The notes below the pieces were generated by a model, which searched no databases, was not told the origin of the DNA, and saw nothing but the letters and a program-made list of their open reading frames with translations. Positions 1 through 6,344 of a stretch of DNA of 41,752 bases are shown one piece after another (the stretch's first letter is position 1; each line of letters starts with the position of its first letter). The DNA comes from Bryobacterales bacterium (GTDB lineage Bacteria; Acidobacteriota; Terriglobia; Bryobacterales; Bryobacteraceae). The translations under genes and the position numbers were made by a program. The DNA lies in contig JADLDI010000135.1 of assembly GCA_020846745.1 (NCBI GenBank), positions 1 to 41,752 of the forward strand. The letters are read 5' to 3'.

Positions 1-414
1 ATCGGCTCGGCGCTACCCAATGCCGTTGCCTTGCAGAACGCGCATCCCGACAAACCTGTCGTGCTCATCACCGGCGATGGTTCGCTTGGCTTTTATATCT
101 GCGAGCTCGATACGCTGGTCCGCTACAATCTGCCCGTGGTCATCATTGTCGGCAACGACGCCGGATGGGGCCTTGAACGCGAACTCCAGGGCGAAACCTG
201 CGGCACTACCGTTGCCTGCGAACTGCGCCCCACCCGCTACGACATTGTCATGAAAGGCTTCGGCGGCGAAGGCGAAAACATCACCGACGTTTCGGAAGTC
301 GGCCCCGCCGTCGAGCGCGCATTTGCCGCGAAGAAGCCGTACCTGTTGAACGTCAACGTCCGCGGTGCGCGAAGTCCATTTACCGAGTGGCAACTAGCCG
401 GCAAGAAGAAGTAA
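1..414 (+). CDS. Thiamine diphosphate-dependent enzyme, C-terminal part (acetolactate synthase-like), partial
   Basis: The reading frame is open from base 1, so the N-terminus lies outside the window; the stop is TAA at 412-414. The visible 137 residues form the C-terminal ThDP-binding domain of the acetolactate synthase/benzoylformate decarboxylase/oxalyl-CoA decarboxylase superfamily. A GDGS motif at about 67-78 is followed about 25 residues later by the Asn of VGND, which is the classic GDG-X(24-27)-N signature for binding the diphosphate through Mg2+. An I-G-S-A-L-P stretch at the very start matches the loop ahead of that motif. Such enzymes decarboxylate 2-keto acids. The substrate cannot be told from this fragment. 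The last 35 bases overlap the end of the convergent kinase gene. Confidence 0.85.
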   Translation: MGSALPNAVALQNAHPDKPVVLITGDGSLGFYICELDTLVRYNLPVVIIVGNDAGWGLERELQGETCGTTVACELRPTRYDIVMKGFGGEGENITDVSEVGPAVERAFAAKKPYLLNVNVRGARSPFTEWQLAGKKK

Positions 415-3073
415 TCTCTTTCGGTCTCGTGGCCGCCAGCCATTGATGGAACGTGCGGGGATAGTGCGCCCGGACGTCCGCCCGTATGGCTTCCAACCGG
501 ACTGCCACCGTTTCGCACGTTGCCGGGTCCACGCCGCTCGCGTACACACGCATTCGCTCCAGCACTTCCAGCGCTTCGTAATACTCGCCCAGGGCCGGAC
601 CCGGTTTGGCCGGCATCATCTCCAAATGTTTGCTTGCCACCGCGAGTGCATCCTTCGACCGCCCGGCGGCGTGCAGCAGAATCGCCTCGGCTTTCAATAC
701 GATTTTTTCGCTGACGTCCGCACCCGCCTGCCTGAGCCGCGCCAGCACACGGCGTGCCTCCGCCAAGTTCGCCTGCGCCTGTTGCAGCTTGCCCAATTCG
801 ACCAGGGGCGTCACCGACGCCGTCAGGTTGGCCAGCCGGTAGTCCTGCGCCGCCTGATTGCTCGCTGAGGTTTTCCGTGCGATGTCTTCGGAGCGGTAAA
901 CCAGCAACAATGCCTGTTCCGGGTCGATCGCCGCCATGGTGGAACTGGCCCGCCCAATGACACGGACCAGATCCACCCTGGCCATATCGTTACCAGGATC
1001 GGCATGCGCCAACTCTTCGGCAATCCGGCGGGCCTTCTCGTACTGTTCCAGTGCTTCTTTCGGGCGCCCCAGGTTGAACCGCAACGGCAATCCCAACACA
1101 TCGCCCAGCAGCAAATGGCTCCAGTACAACTGCCGCCTGTTCCGATTCGATTGCGGTTCCCTGGCCGCGACGGATTGCGCCCACCGGATCGCCTCTTCCA
1201 GAGTACCGGCCGCATCCGTCAGGTTGCCCGCTGAAGTCTGTGCGCGGCCCAGTGCCGCCAGGGCGCCCACGAATTCCGCTTCAACCGAAGCAGGGTGTGG
1301 TTGCCGTTCGCACAGCGGGCGCAGAATGCCAATCACTTCTTCAAATGCCTGCACCGCGTCCGCCGGCCGCCCGTGCGCGTCCCAATATCGGGCCAATTGC
1401 CTTCGCGCCTGCACCTGACGCAGCGGCGTCAACCGGTTCCCGAGCCGTACCAGCCGGTCAATCGCCTCGCGCCTCTCGGCATCGCGCCCAGCTTCCTCAA
1501 ACACGCCGATCAGGCCTTCGTAGATCGCGAACAGCCGGTCTGCGCGGCTCGGGTCCGTTGCGGTCGACTCTACCTGCGCTCCCAGCTTCAGCGCCTTCTC
1601 GGCGAGCACCAATCCGCCATTGGTGTCGCCCAGGCTCGATGCCGCGCCGCCCCGGCTTTGCGCCAGTCTCGCGTAAGCGTTCAACAGTTCCCACGCCAGT
1701 TCGGGATCCGTTGCGTATTCCCGCTCCAGGCTTTCCAGATACTGCACTGCGATCGCGCCCAACATCGCTCGGGCCTTTGCGCCGCCCACCATACCGGCGA
1801 TCTCATCGTGCACATCGAACAGCAGCGCCTGGGCCATCCGCCGCGTGTCGGACGCGCGCCTCACTGCCTGTTCGCGTTGCCGTAACGACAGCATGGTGGC
1901 CACGGCCAAGCCCGCCATCAGCAGCGCAGCCGCGGTCAGCGGAGCCCACTGCCGCCGCGCGAACCGCCGCAGCCGGTATAGCTTCGAATCGCGCGTCGCC
2001 CGTACCGGACGGCACGCCAGAAACCGTTGCAGATCATCCGCCAGTTCCGCTACCGATCCGTAGCGCCGTTGCGGCTCTCGATGCAGCGCCTTGAGCAGTA
2101 TGTTCTCGAGGTCACCCTCCAGGTCCGGCTGCACCCGCGACGGCGGAATCACATCTTCTTCCGATATGAATCGCAGGACCTCTTCGAGCGGTGCTGTCTT
2201 CACCTCGCGCGGTTTTGCCCCGGTCACCAACCGGTACAGCACCGCGCCGATCCCGTACACGTCGGTGGCGACAGCATTCGCCAATCCACGGCATTGTTCC
2301 GGACTCGAATACCCCGGGGTAAACGCGCGCATCGTCGTCAGCGTAGCGTCGTCGCTTAATTCGCTCGCCACCCCAAAGTCGATCAGCTTGGGGTGTCCGT
2401 ATGCCGTCACCAGTACGTTATCCGGCTTGATATCGGCGTGCACCACCAGTTGTCCGTGGGCAAACTGAACGGCCTCGCACAGCTTCAAGATCAGCCGGAT
2501 ACGGTCATCGCGCTCCAGCAGTTCACGGTCGCAGTATTCGTCCACCGGCACGCCGTCCACCCGCTCGATCACCGCATAAGGAACGCCCTCCGGCGTCGTC
2601 CCCGCGTCGATCAGTCCCGCGATGTACGGATGCCGCAGTTGCGCCAGTATCTGCCGCTCGCGATGGAAGCGCCTGTGAACGCCTTCACGCACGGAGTAGC
2701 TCGCCGATGCCGAAACCTGGGCGAACTTGATCGCTACCCGCTGCCGCACTTCACCATCCACCCGGTGGCCTTCGTAAACCAGGCCCATCCCGCCCGATCC
2801 GAGCAACCGCCCCAGTTCGAATGGCCCCACCCGCCGCGCGGGCGCGAAATCCGCCTGGACCTCCGCCACCACCTCTTCGAGCGAATCCCGCACAACTGTC
2901 GGCAACCGCAGCGGCTGTTCGCTATCGGAATCGCCGCAATCGTAATCGAGCAGCGAAGCCACCTCGCCGCGCACCGTAGGGCCGGCACAGCTCGCCTCCA
3001 GAAACGCCGCCCGCTCCTCGGGCGGCAGCGCGACCGCCTGGTCGAACCAGTACCGGACTTCCTGGTCCATCAT
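380..3073 (-). CDS. Membrane-anchored Ser/Thr protein kinase with C-terminal TPR-like region
   Basis: This 897-aa protein has a PknB-type kinase domain at about residues 84-352: glycine loop G-S-G-G-M-G near 92-97, catalytic Lys116 (VAIK), catalytic loop HADIKPDN at 212-219, and DFG at 232-234. The usual HRD reads HAD, so this is a non-RD kinase with the catalytic Asp kept. A hydrophobic segment at about 376-396 is a single transmembrane helix, followed by about 500 mostly helical residues resembling TPR repeats, probably extracytoplasmic. The ECF sigma factor gene ends 19 bp upstream on the same strand, so the two are probably co-transcribed; sigma/kinase pairs of this kind are common in Acidobacteria and Planctomycetes. 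Start is ATG 3073, with a second ATG at 3070. The 3' end overlaps the convergent gene by 35 bp. Confidence 0.93.
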   Translation of the reverse strand: MMDQEVRYWFDQAVALPPEERAAFLEASCAGPTVRGEVASLLDYDCGDSDSEQPLRLPTVVRDSLEEVVAEVQADFAPARRVGPFELGRLLGSGGMGLVYEGHRVDGEVRQRVAIKFAQVSASASYSVREGVHRRFHRERQILAQLRHPYIAGLIDAGTTPEGVPYAVIERVDGVPVDEYCDRELLERDDRIRLILKLCEAVQFAHGQLVVHADIKPDNVLVTAYGHPKLIDFGVASELSDDATLTTMRAFTPGYSSPEQCRGLANAVATDVYGIGAVLYRLVTGAKPREVKTAPLEEVLRFISEEDVIPPSRVQPDLEGDLENILLKALHREPQRRYGSVAELADDLQRFLACRPVRATRDSKLYRLRRFARRQWAPLTAAALLMAGLAVATMLSLRQREQAVRRASDTRRMAQALLFDVHDEIAGMVGGAKARAMLGAIAVQYLESLEREYATDPELAWELLNAYARLAQSRGGAASSLGDTNGGLVLAEKALKLGAQVESTATDPSRADRLFAIYEGLIGVFEEAGRDAERREAIDRLVRLGNRLTPLRQVQARRQLARYWDAHGRPADAVQAFEEVIGILRPLCERQPHPASVEAEFVGALAALGRAQTSAGNLTDAAGTLEEAIRWAQSVAAREPQSNRNRRQLYWSHLLLGDVLGLPLRFNLGRPKEALEQYEKARRIAEELAHADPGNDMARVDLVRVIGRASSTMAAIDPEQALLLVYRSEDIARKTSASNQAAQDYRLANLTASVTPLVELGKLQQAQANLAEARRVLARLRQAGADVSEKIVLKAEAILLHAAGRSKDALAVASKHLEMMPAKPGPALGEYYEALEVLERMRVYASGVDPATCETVAVRLEAIRADVRAHYPRTFHQWLAATRPKEITSSCRLVATR

Positions 3074-3092
3074 CTGTGGCGCCCGGGTTTCG

Positions 3093-3623
3093 CTACGCGC
3101 CTAACTTCCGCCGCAGCCACGCCTGCGCAAACCGCAGATCGTGACGGACCACGTGTACCGATATACCCAAGGCGTGGGCGGATTCTTCGGCCGTCATGCC
3201 GCCGAAATACCGCATCTCGACGACCTTCGCCATGGTCGGATTCTCCACGGTGAGCGCCGCCAGCGCGGCGTCCACCGCCAGAACCTCCGTCAGTTCCGGC
3301 GTATCGGCCACCACCTCGATCTCGCAGGACTCGCGCACCACATCCCCGAACCGTTTCTTGCTCGTGCGAGCCCTTGCGTAGTCCACCAGCACCTGCCGCA
3401 TGATGCGTGACGCCAGCGCCAGGTAGTGGCCCTGGTCCGCCAGTTCACGTCCGCTCTCGCGCGACAGCTTCAGGAATGCCTCGTGTACCAGCGCGGTCGG
3501 CTGCAGCGTGTGATTTTGCCGCTCAGACCGCAGGTGCCGTGAAGCGATCTTGCGTAATTCGCTATACAGGGCAGGTGTGAGTTCCAGCGGTGCGGAAACG
3601 GGAGTGGATAGGCAAGCGCTCAC
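3093..3623 (-). CDS. ECF-type RNA polymerase sigma factor (TIGR02999/Sigma70_ECF type)
   Basis: This 176-aa protein directs RNA polymerase to a dedicated promoter set. Region 2 (about residues 14-90) contains the LYSELRKIA...LQPTALVHEAF...DYARAR pattern typical of the TIGR02999 family. Region 4 (about 118-172) carries a helix-turn-helix around TAEESAHALGIS and ends with FAQAWLRRKL. The start is GTG at 3623, supported by AGGAGG at 3635-3640, 11 nt upstream. It precedes the kinase gene by 19 bp. No anti-sigma gene is visible next to it, so control by the partner kinase is a reasonable inference. A perfect 12-bp inverted repeat lies 64 bp upstream of its start. Confidence 0.93.
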   Translation of the reverse strand: MSACLSTPVSAPLELTPALYSELRKIASRHLRSERQNHTLQPTALVHEAFLKLSRESGRELADQGHYLALASRIMRQVLVDYARARTSKKRFGDVVRESCEIEVVADTPELTEVLAVDAALAALTVENPTMAKVVEMRYFGGMTAEESAHALGISVHVVRHDLRFAQAWLRRKLGA

Positions 3624-3687
3624 TTTAAGTCGATCCTCCTGGAGAATGGACCGGACTTGCCGCCGGGGTTACAGAATGGCCTGGCGG

Positions 3688-3727
3688 TTCGGCCGTATCA
3701 GCTAATCAAGCGTAAGATACGGCCGAA
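3688..3727. repeat. Perfect 12-bp inverted repeat between the DUF3455 gene and the sigma factor gene
   Basis: The arm TTCGGCCGTATC at 3688-3699 is exactly reverse-complementary to GATACGGCCGAA at 3716-3727, separated by 16 nt. No T-run follows on either strand, so it is not a classical intrinsic terminator. It sits after the stop of the DUF3455 gene (3751) and before the sigma factor start (3623). It could be an operator for the sigma/kinase unit or a structured transcript end. Confidence 0.75.
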
Positions 3728-3750
3728 ATGGCTCACCTAACCGAATTTCC

Positions 3751-4377
3751 TCAGAATTCTTTCAACCGGATCCGGTTTTCGGACCGGTAGAACAGGTATT
3801 CGGTGCTGTACGGCACCATGGCCACCGCGCCTAGCGAGTTTTCGCTGCACCCGCTCCCCGGCGCGACCCCTCCTGATGTGTTGATCCGGTGAATATACGT
3901 GGCATGCGCCAGGAATCCTACCCGCGGCGCACGCCGCTGAACCCCGGTCACCTGCAACAGCAGCCACGGGATCGCCCCCTCGGCTACCCACCCCGGATCG
4001 CTCGATGTCCCGATCGCCTTGGCCCACACGGCGCTCGAGTCTACCGAGTGCTGCCACGTCGGCCGCGCCAGCCCATCCTCCGCTGGGTTCATGCTCAAAA
4101 AGTGCGTGGCCACTTGATGTTCCACTTCCCGGTCAATCCACGGGATCTTCACAAACAAGGTTGCCTGCGGACCCAAGAACTTCCACGCTGGACCCGACTG
4201 CCCCGGCACGCATACATAATTCTGCGTTCCCGTCGCTGTGGTCTTCAGATAGAGCACGTGCCCGGCCGGCACCTGCAGACCCTCGGGAACTGTCGTCGGA
4301 GTTTGTCCTATCGCTGTAAACGGCGCGGCCAGAACAAGAGTGGCCGCCTGTAGCATTCGTGTCTGTCGATTGTTCAT
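3751..4377 (-). CDS. DUF3455 family secreted protein
   Basis: This 208-aa protein matches DUF3455 (PF11937): a VPAGHVLYLKTTATGTQNYVC-type N-terminal segment, a WKFLGPQATLF segment, and a later G-V-A-P G-x-G-C region near the C-terminus. Members are secreted and of unknown function. Residues 1-23 look like a signal peptide (NNRQTR, then a hydrophobic stretch ending A-I-G-Q). The start was set at ATG 4377, where AAGGAAG lies upstream; a longer frame reaches 4434 but its extra 19 residues would spoil the signal peptide. It is divergent from the PEP-CTERM gene. Confidence 0.8.
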   Translation of the reverse strand: MNNRQTRMLQAATLVLAAPFTAIGQTPTTVPEGLQVPAGHVLYLKTTATGTQNYVCVPGQSGPAWKFLGPQATLFVKIPWIDREVEHQVATHFLSMNPAEDGLARPTWQHSVDSSAVWAKAIGTSSDPGWVAEGAIPWLLLQVTGVQRRAPRVGFLAHATYIHRINTSGGVAPGSGCSENSLGAVAMVPYSTEYLFYRSENRIRLKEF

Positions 4378-4421
4378 TTCTTCTGTTTCTTCCTTTCTGA
4401 CTAGCGAAGCGAGATCCCGCC

Positions 4422-4440
4422 CGGAATTTCGCAAATTCCG
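4422..4440. promoter_or_regulatory. Perfect 8-bp palindrome in a divergent promoter region (operator-like)
   Basis: CGGAATTT at 4422-4429 and AAATTCCG at 4433-4440 are exact reverse complements separated by CGC. The element lies in the 131-bp region between the divergent DUF3455 (start 4377) and PEP-CTERM (start 4509) genes. A perfect TTGACA hexamer lies close by on the plus strand at 4463-4468, but I see no convincing -10 at the normal spacing. Binding by a dimeric regulator is an inference. Confidence 0.55.
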
Positions 4441-4508
4441 CCCTCCGTTCGCGCTTCCGTAATTGACAGGCAGTTCACAAACTCACCCGAACAACAGGAG
4501 AAGAACCC

Positions 4509-5012
4509 ATGAAATTCCCAGTGCTTCCATATGTCGCCATCGCACTGTTCACAACCACCGCCCATGCATCGGTGATCTACACGTTCACAGCCACCACGCG
4601 AGCCTCATTCGGATCGCCTTCGCATCAGGAAACCTTCCGCCTCGAAACACCCGGCTTCATCCCGCTCGTCACCAACGGTCCCCTGATCTCCCTCCTCGAA
4701 ACCGACCCCGCCGTCACCAAGTGCACGCCGTGCAAAGACGCTCCCGTCCCCGCCCTGCACTTCCTCCGCGGCTCAACCAGCGACCTCATCCAGTTCGCCG
4801 ACGAAGACGGAGCCACACGCCTCTTCACCTTCCCCTTCGAATCCCTCTCGAATGCCGGCTCCTACTCGACGCTCTGGGGCATTAACGTCGAACGCGGCGA
4901 ACTCACCGTCGCCAACACTCCCGAGCCCTCCACCTTCGCCCTGCTAGCCACCGGCGCAGCGTTGCTGGCCTTTCGCCGCCAGCGCCGTAATCCGGCCATC
5001 AGCCCCCACTAA
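4509..5012 (+). CDS. PEP-CTERM sorting domain protein
   Basis: This 167-aa secreted protein has an N-terminal signal peptide (about residues 1-21, ending A-H-A). It carries a C-terminal PEP-CTERM sorting signal: the P-E-P-S motif near residue 137, a hydrophobic helix (FALLATGAALLAF), and a basic RRQRR cluster. Such proteins are processed by an exosortase, usually in exopolysaccharide-producing bacteria. The central region is unrecognised and holds a C-T-P-C pair near residue 77 that could bind metal or form a disulfide. ATG 4509 is preceded by AGGAG at 4496-4500 with 8-nt spacing. No exosortase gene is in the window. Confidence 0.88.
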   Translation: MKFPVLPYVAIALFTTTAHASVIYTFTATTRASFGSPSHQETFRLETPGFIPLVTNGPLISLLETDPAVTKCTPCKDAPVPALHFLRGSTSDLIQFADEDGATRLFTFPFESLSNAGSYSTLWGINVERGELTVANTPEPSTFALLATGAALLAFRRQRRNPAISPH

Positions 5013-5020
5013 CTCTGCGG

Positions 5021-5026
5021 TACAAT
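5021..5026 (+). promoter_or_regulatory. -10-like TACAAT, 6 nt before the GTG start of the TlpA-like gene
   Basis: TACAAT is followed by exactly 6 nt and then GTG 5033. There is no Shine-Dalgarno sequence. The spacing fits a leaderless transcript starting at the initiation codon, and the same geometry recurs at five other genes here. Confidence 0.5.
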
Positions 5027-5032
5027 GCCCCC

Positions 5033-5527
5033 GTGTCCGACCTTACTCGTAGGAACTTACTCCAGTTAGCCCCACTTACGGTGCTCGCTCCCGCCTGTAC
5101 AGCCATCGACACGCGCCAGGCCGCGCCTAAGTTCCAGGGCAAGACCCTCGACGGTGAACGCTTCGACAACGAATCGCTTAAAGGTAAAGTCGTCCTCCTC
5201 CAAGCTTGGACCACCTGGTGCGGCTACTGCCGCCGCGAGCAACCCATCCTCGATGCGCTGCTTAAGGAGTTCAAGCCCAAAGGACTGGTGATCCTTGCCG
5301 TGAACGTCGGCGAAGATCGCGCCAAGGTCAAAGGCTATTTGGAGCGTAGCCCCCGCGCCTGCAAAGTAGTGCTGTCCGACGACACCAATCTCGCTTCACT
5401 GTTCCCGGGCAACGGCTTCCCGCAATACGTCCTTATCGACCGCCAAAGCAAGTTAGTCGACTCGCAGGAAGGCGCAGGGGGCGAACCCGCCCTTCGCGAA
5501 CTGCTGCGCCAGGCAGACTTGGCCTGA
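5033..5527 (+). CDS. TlpA/ResA-like thioredoxin-fold protein with Tat-type signal
   Basis: This 164-aa protein has a redoxin/AhpC-TSA-type thioredoxin fold. The active site W-C-G-Y-C (Cys63, Cys66) follows the V-V-L-L-Q-A-W-T-T-W strand, and the cis-Pro region is G-F-P-Q-Y-V-L-I-D near residue 142. The N-terminus has a twin-arginine motif (LTRRNLLQL, residues 4-12) followed by a hydrophobic run ending A-P-A-C, so it is probably exported and possibly a lipoprotein; the lipobox is weak. A disulfide-reducing role outside the cytoplasm is likely. Start is GTG 5033. The gene abuts the next reading frame. Confidence 0.88.
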   Translation: MSDLTRRNLLQLAPLTVLAPACTAIDTRQAAPKFQGKTLDGERFDNESLKGKVVLLQAWTTWCGYCRREQPILDALLKEFKPKGLVILAVNVGEDRAKVKGYLERSPRACKVVLSDDTNLASLFPGNGFPQYVLIDRQSKLVDSQEGAGGEPALRELLRQADLA

Positions 5528-5557
5528 GTGTTATCCTTCCCCCAGGACAGTACTCGT

Positions 5558-6316
5558 ATGATGCTCGGCTGCGTCAGCTACAATCTCCTCAAAGACTGGG
5601 ACCTCGATACCCTCATCGCCAAGCTCGAAGAGGCGAAGTTCGAAGCCGTCGAACTTCGCACCTCGCACAAGCATGGCGTTGAAATCACGCTCGATAAGGC
5701 CCAGCGCGACAACGTTCGCCGCCGCTTTGAGAAGTCGAAAGTCCGCCTGCTGAGCTACGGCACGACCTGCGAATTCCACTCGCCCGACCCCGAAGTCCGC
5801 AAAAAGAACGTCGAACTCGGCCGTCAGTGGATCCACCTGGCCCACGACACCGGCGCTTGGGGCATCAAGGTGCGTCCCAACGGCCTGCCGAAAGACGTCC
5901 CGCACGAGAAGACCATCGCCAACATCGGCGCCGGCCTCCGCGAACTCGGCGAGTACGGGGCCGGCCATGGCGTCGAGATCTGGATGGAAGTCCACGGCCG
6001 CGACACACAGAATCCGCCCGTCGCCCACGCGATCCTCAAGGCAGCCAACCACCCCAACGTCGGCGCTTGCTGGAACTCCAACCCCACGGATATCGTCAAC
6101 GGCAGCATCAAGCCCTCCTTCGACCTGCTCAAACCCTACATCAAGAACGTTCACATCAACGAACTGGCCAACGAATATCCGTGGCGCGAGTTGTTCCGCC
6201 TCCTCCGCGAGGCCAAGTACGAGCGCTACACGCTCGCCGAAGTGCAGGAATCGAAGGAGCCCGAACGCTTCCTGCGCTGGTATCGTGCCCTCTGGAGCGA
6301 ACTAAACCGCGCTTGA
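5558..6316 (+). CDS. Sugar phosphate isomerase/epimerase-like TIM-barrel protein
   Basis: This 252-aa protein has an AP-endonuclease 2/xylose isomerase-like TIM-barrel fold, opening with M-L-G-C-V-S-Y-N and an E-L-R strand. Probable metal ligands are Glu in the EVHGRD strand, His in NVHINEL and Glu in TLAEVQES. Relatives isomerise or epimerise sugars, inositols or hydroxypyruvate; the substrate cannot be assigned. The frame is open back to a GTG at 5528 directly after the previous stop, but the fold's usual N-terminus begins at the ATG pair 5558/5561, so 5558 was chosen. No signal peptide is seen, unlike most neighbours. Confidence 0.85.
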   Translation: MMLGCVSYNLLKDWDLDTLIAKLEEAKFEAVELRTSHKHGVEITLDKAQRDNVRRRFEKSKVRLLSYGTTCEFHSPDPEVRKKNVELGRQWIHLAHDTGAWGIKVRPNGLPKDVPHEKTIANIGAGLRELGEYGAGHGVEIWMEVHGRDTQNPPVAHAILKAANHPNVGACWNSNPTDIVNGSIKPSFDLLKPYIKNVHINELANEYPWRELFRLLREAKYERYTLAEVQESKEPERFLRWYRALWSELNRA

Positions 6317-6332
6317 ATTTGCACCGACCCGT

Positions 6333-6338
6333 TACCAT
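6333..6338 (+). promoter_or_regulatory. -10-like TACCAT, 6 nt before the M14 peptidase start
   Basis: TACCAT is followed by GGGCCT and then ATG 6345. No Shine-Dalgarno sequence precedes the start. The geometry matches the leaderless-type arrangement at 5021. Confidence 0.4.
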
Positions 6339-6344
6339 GGGCCT

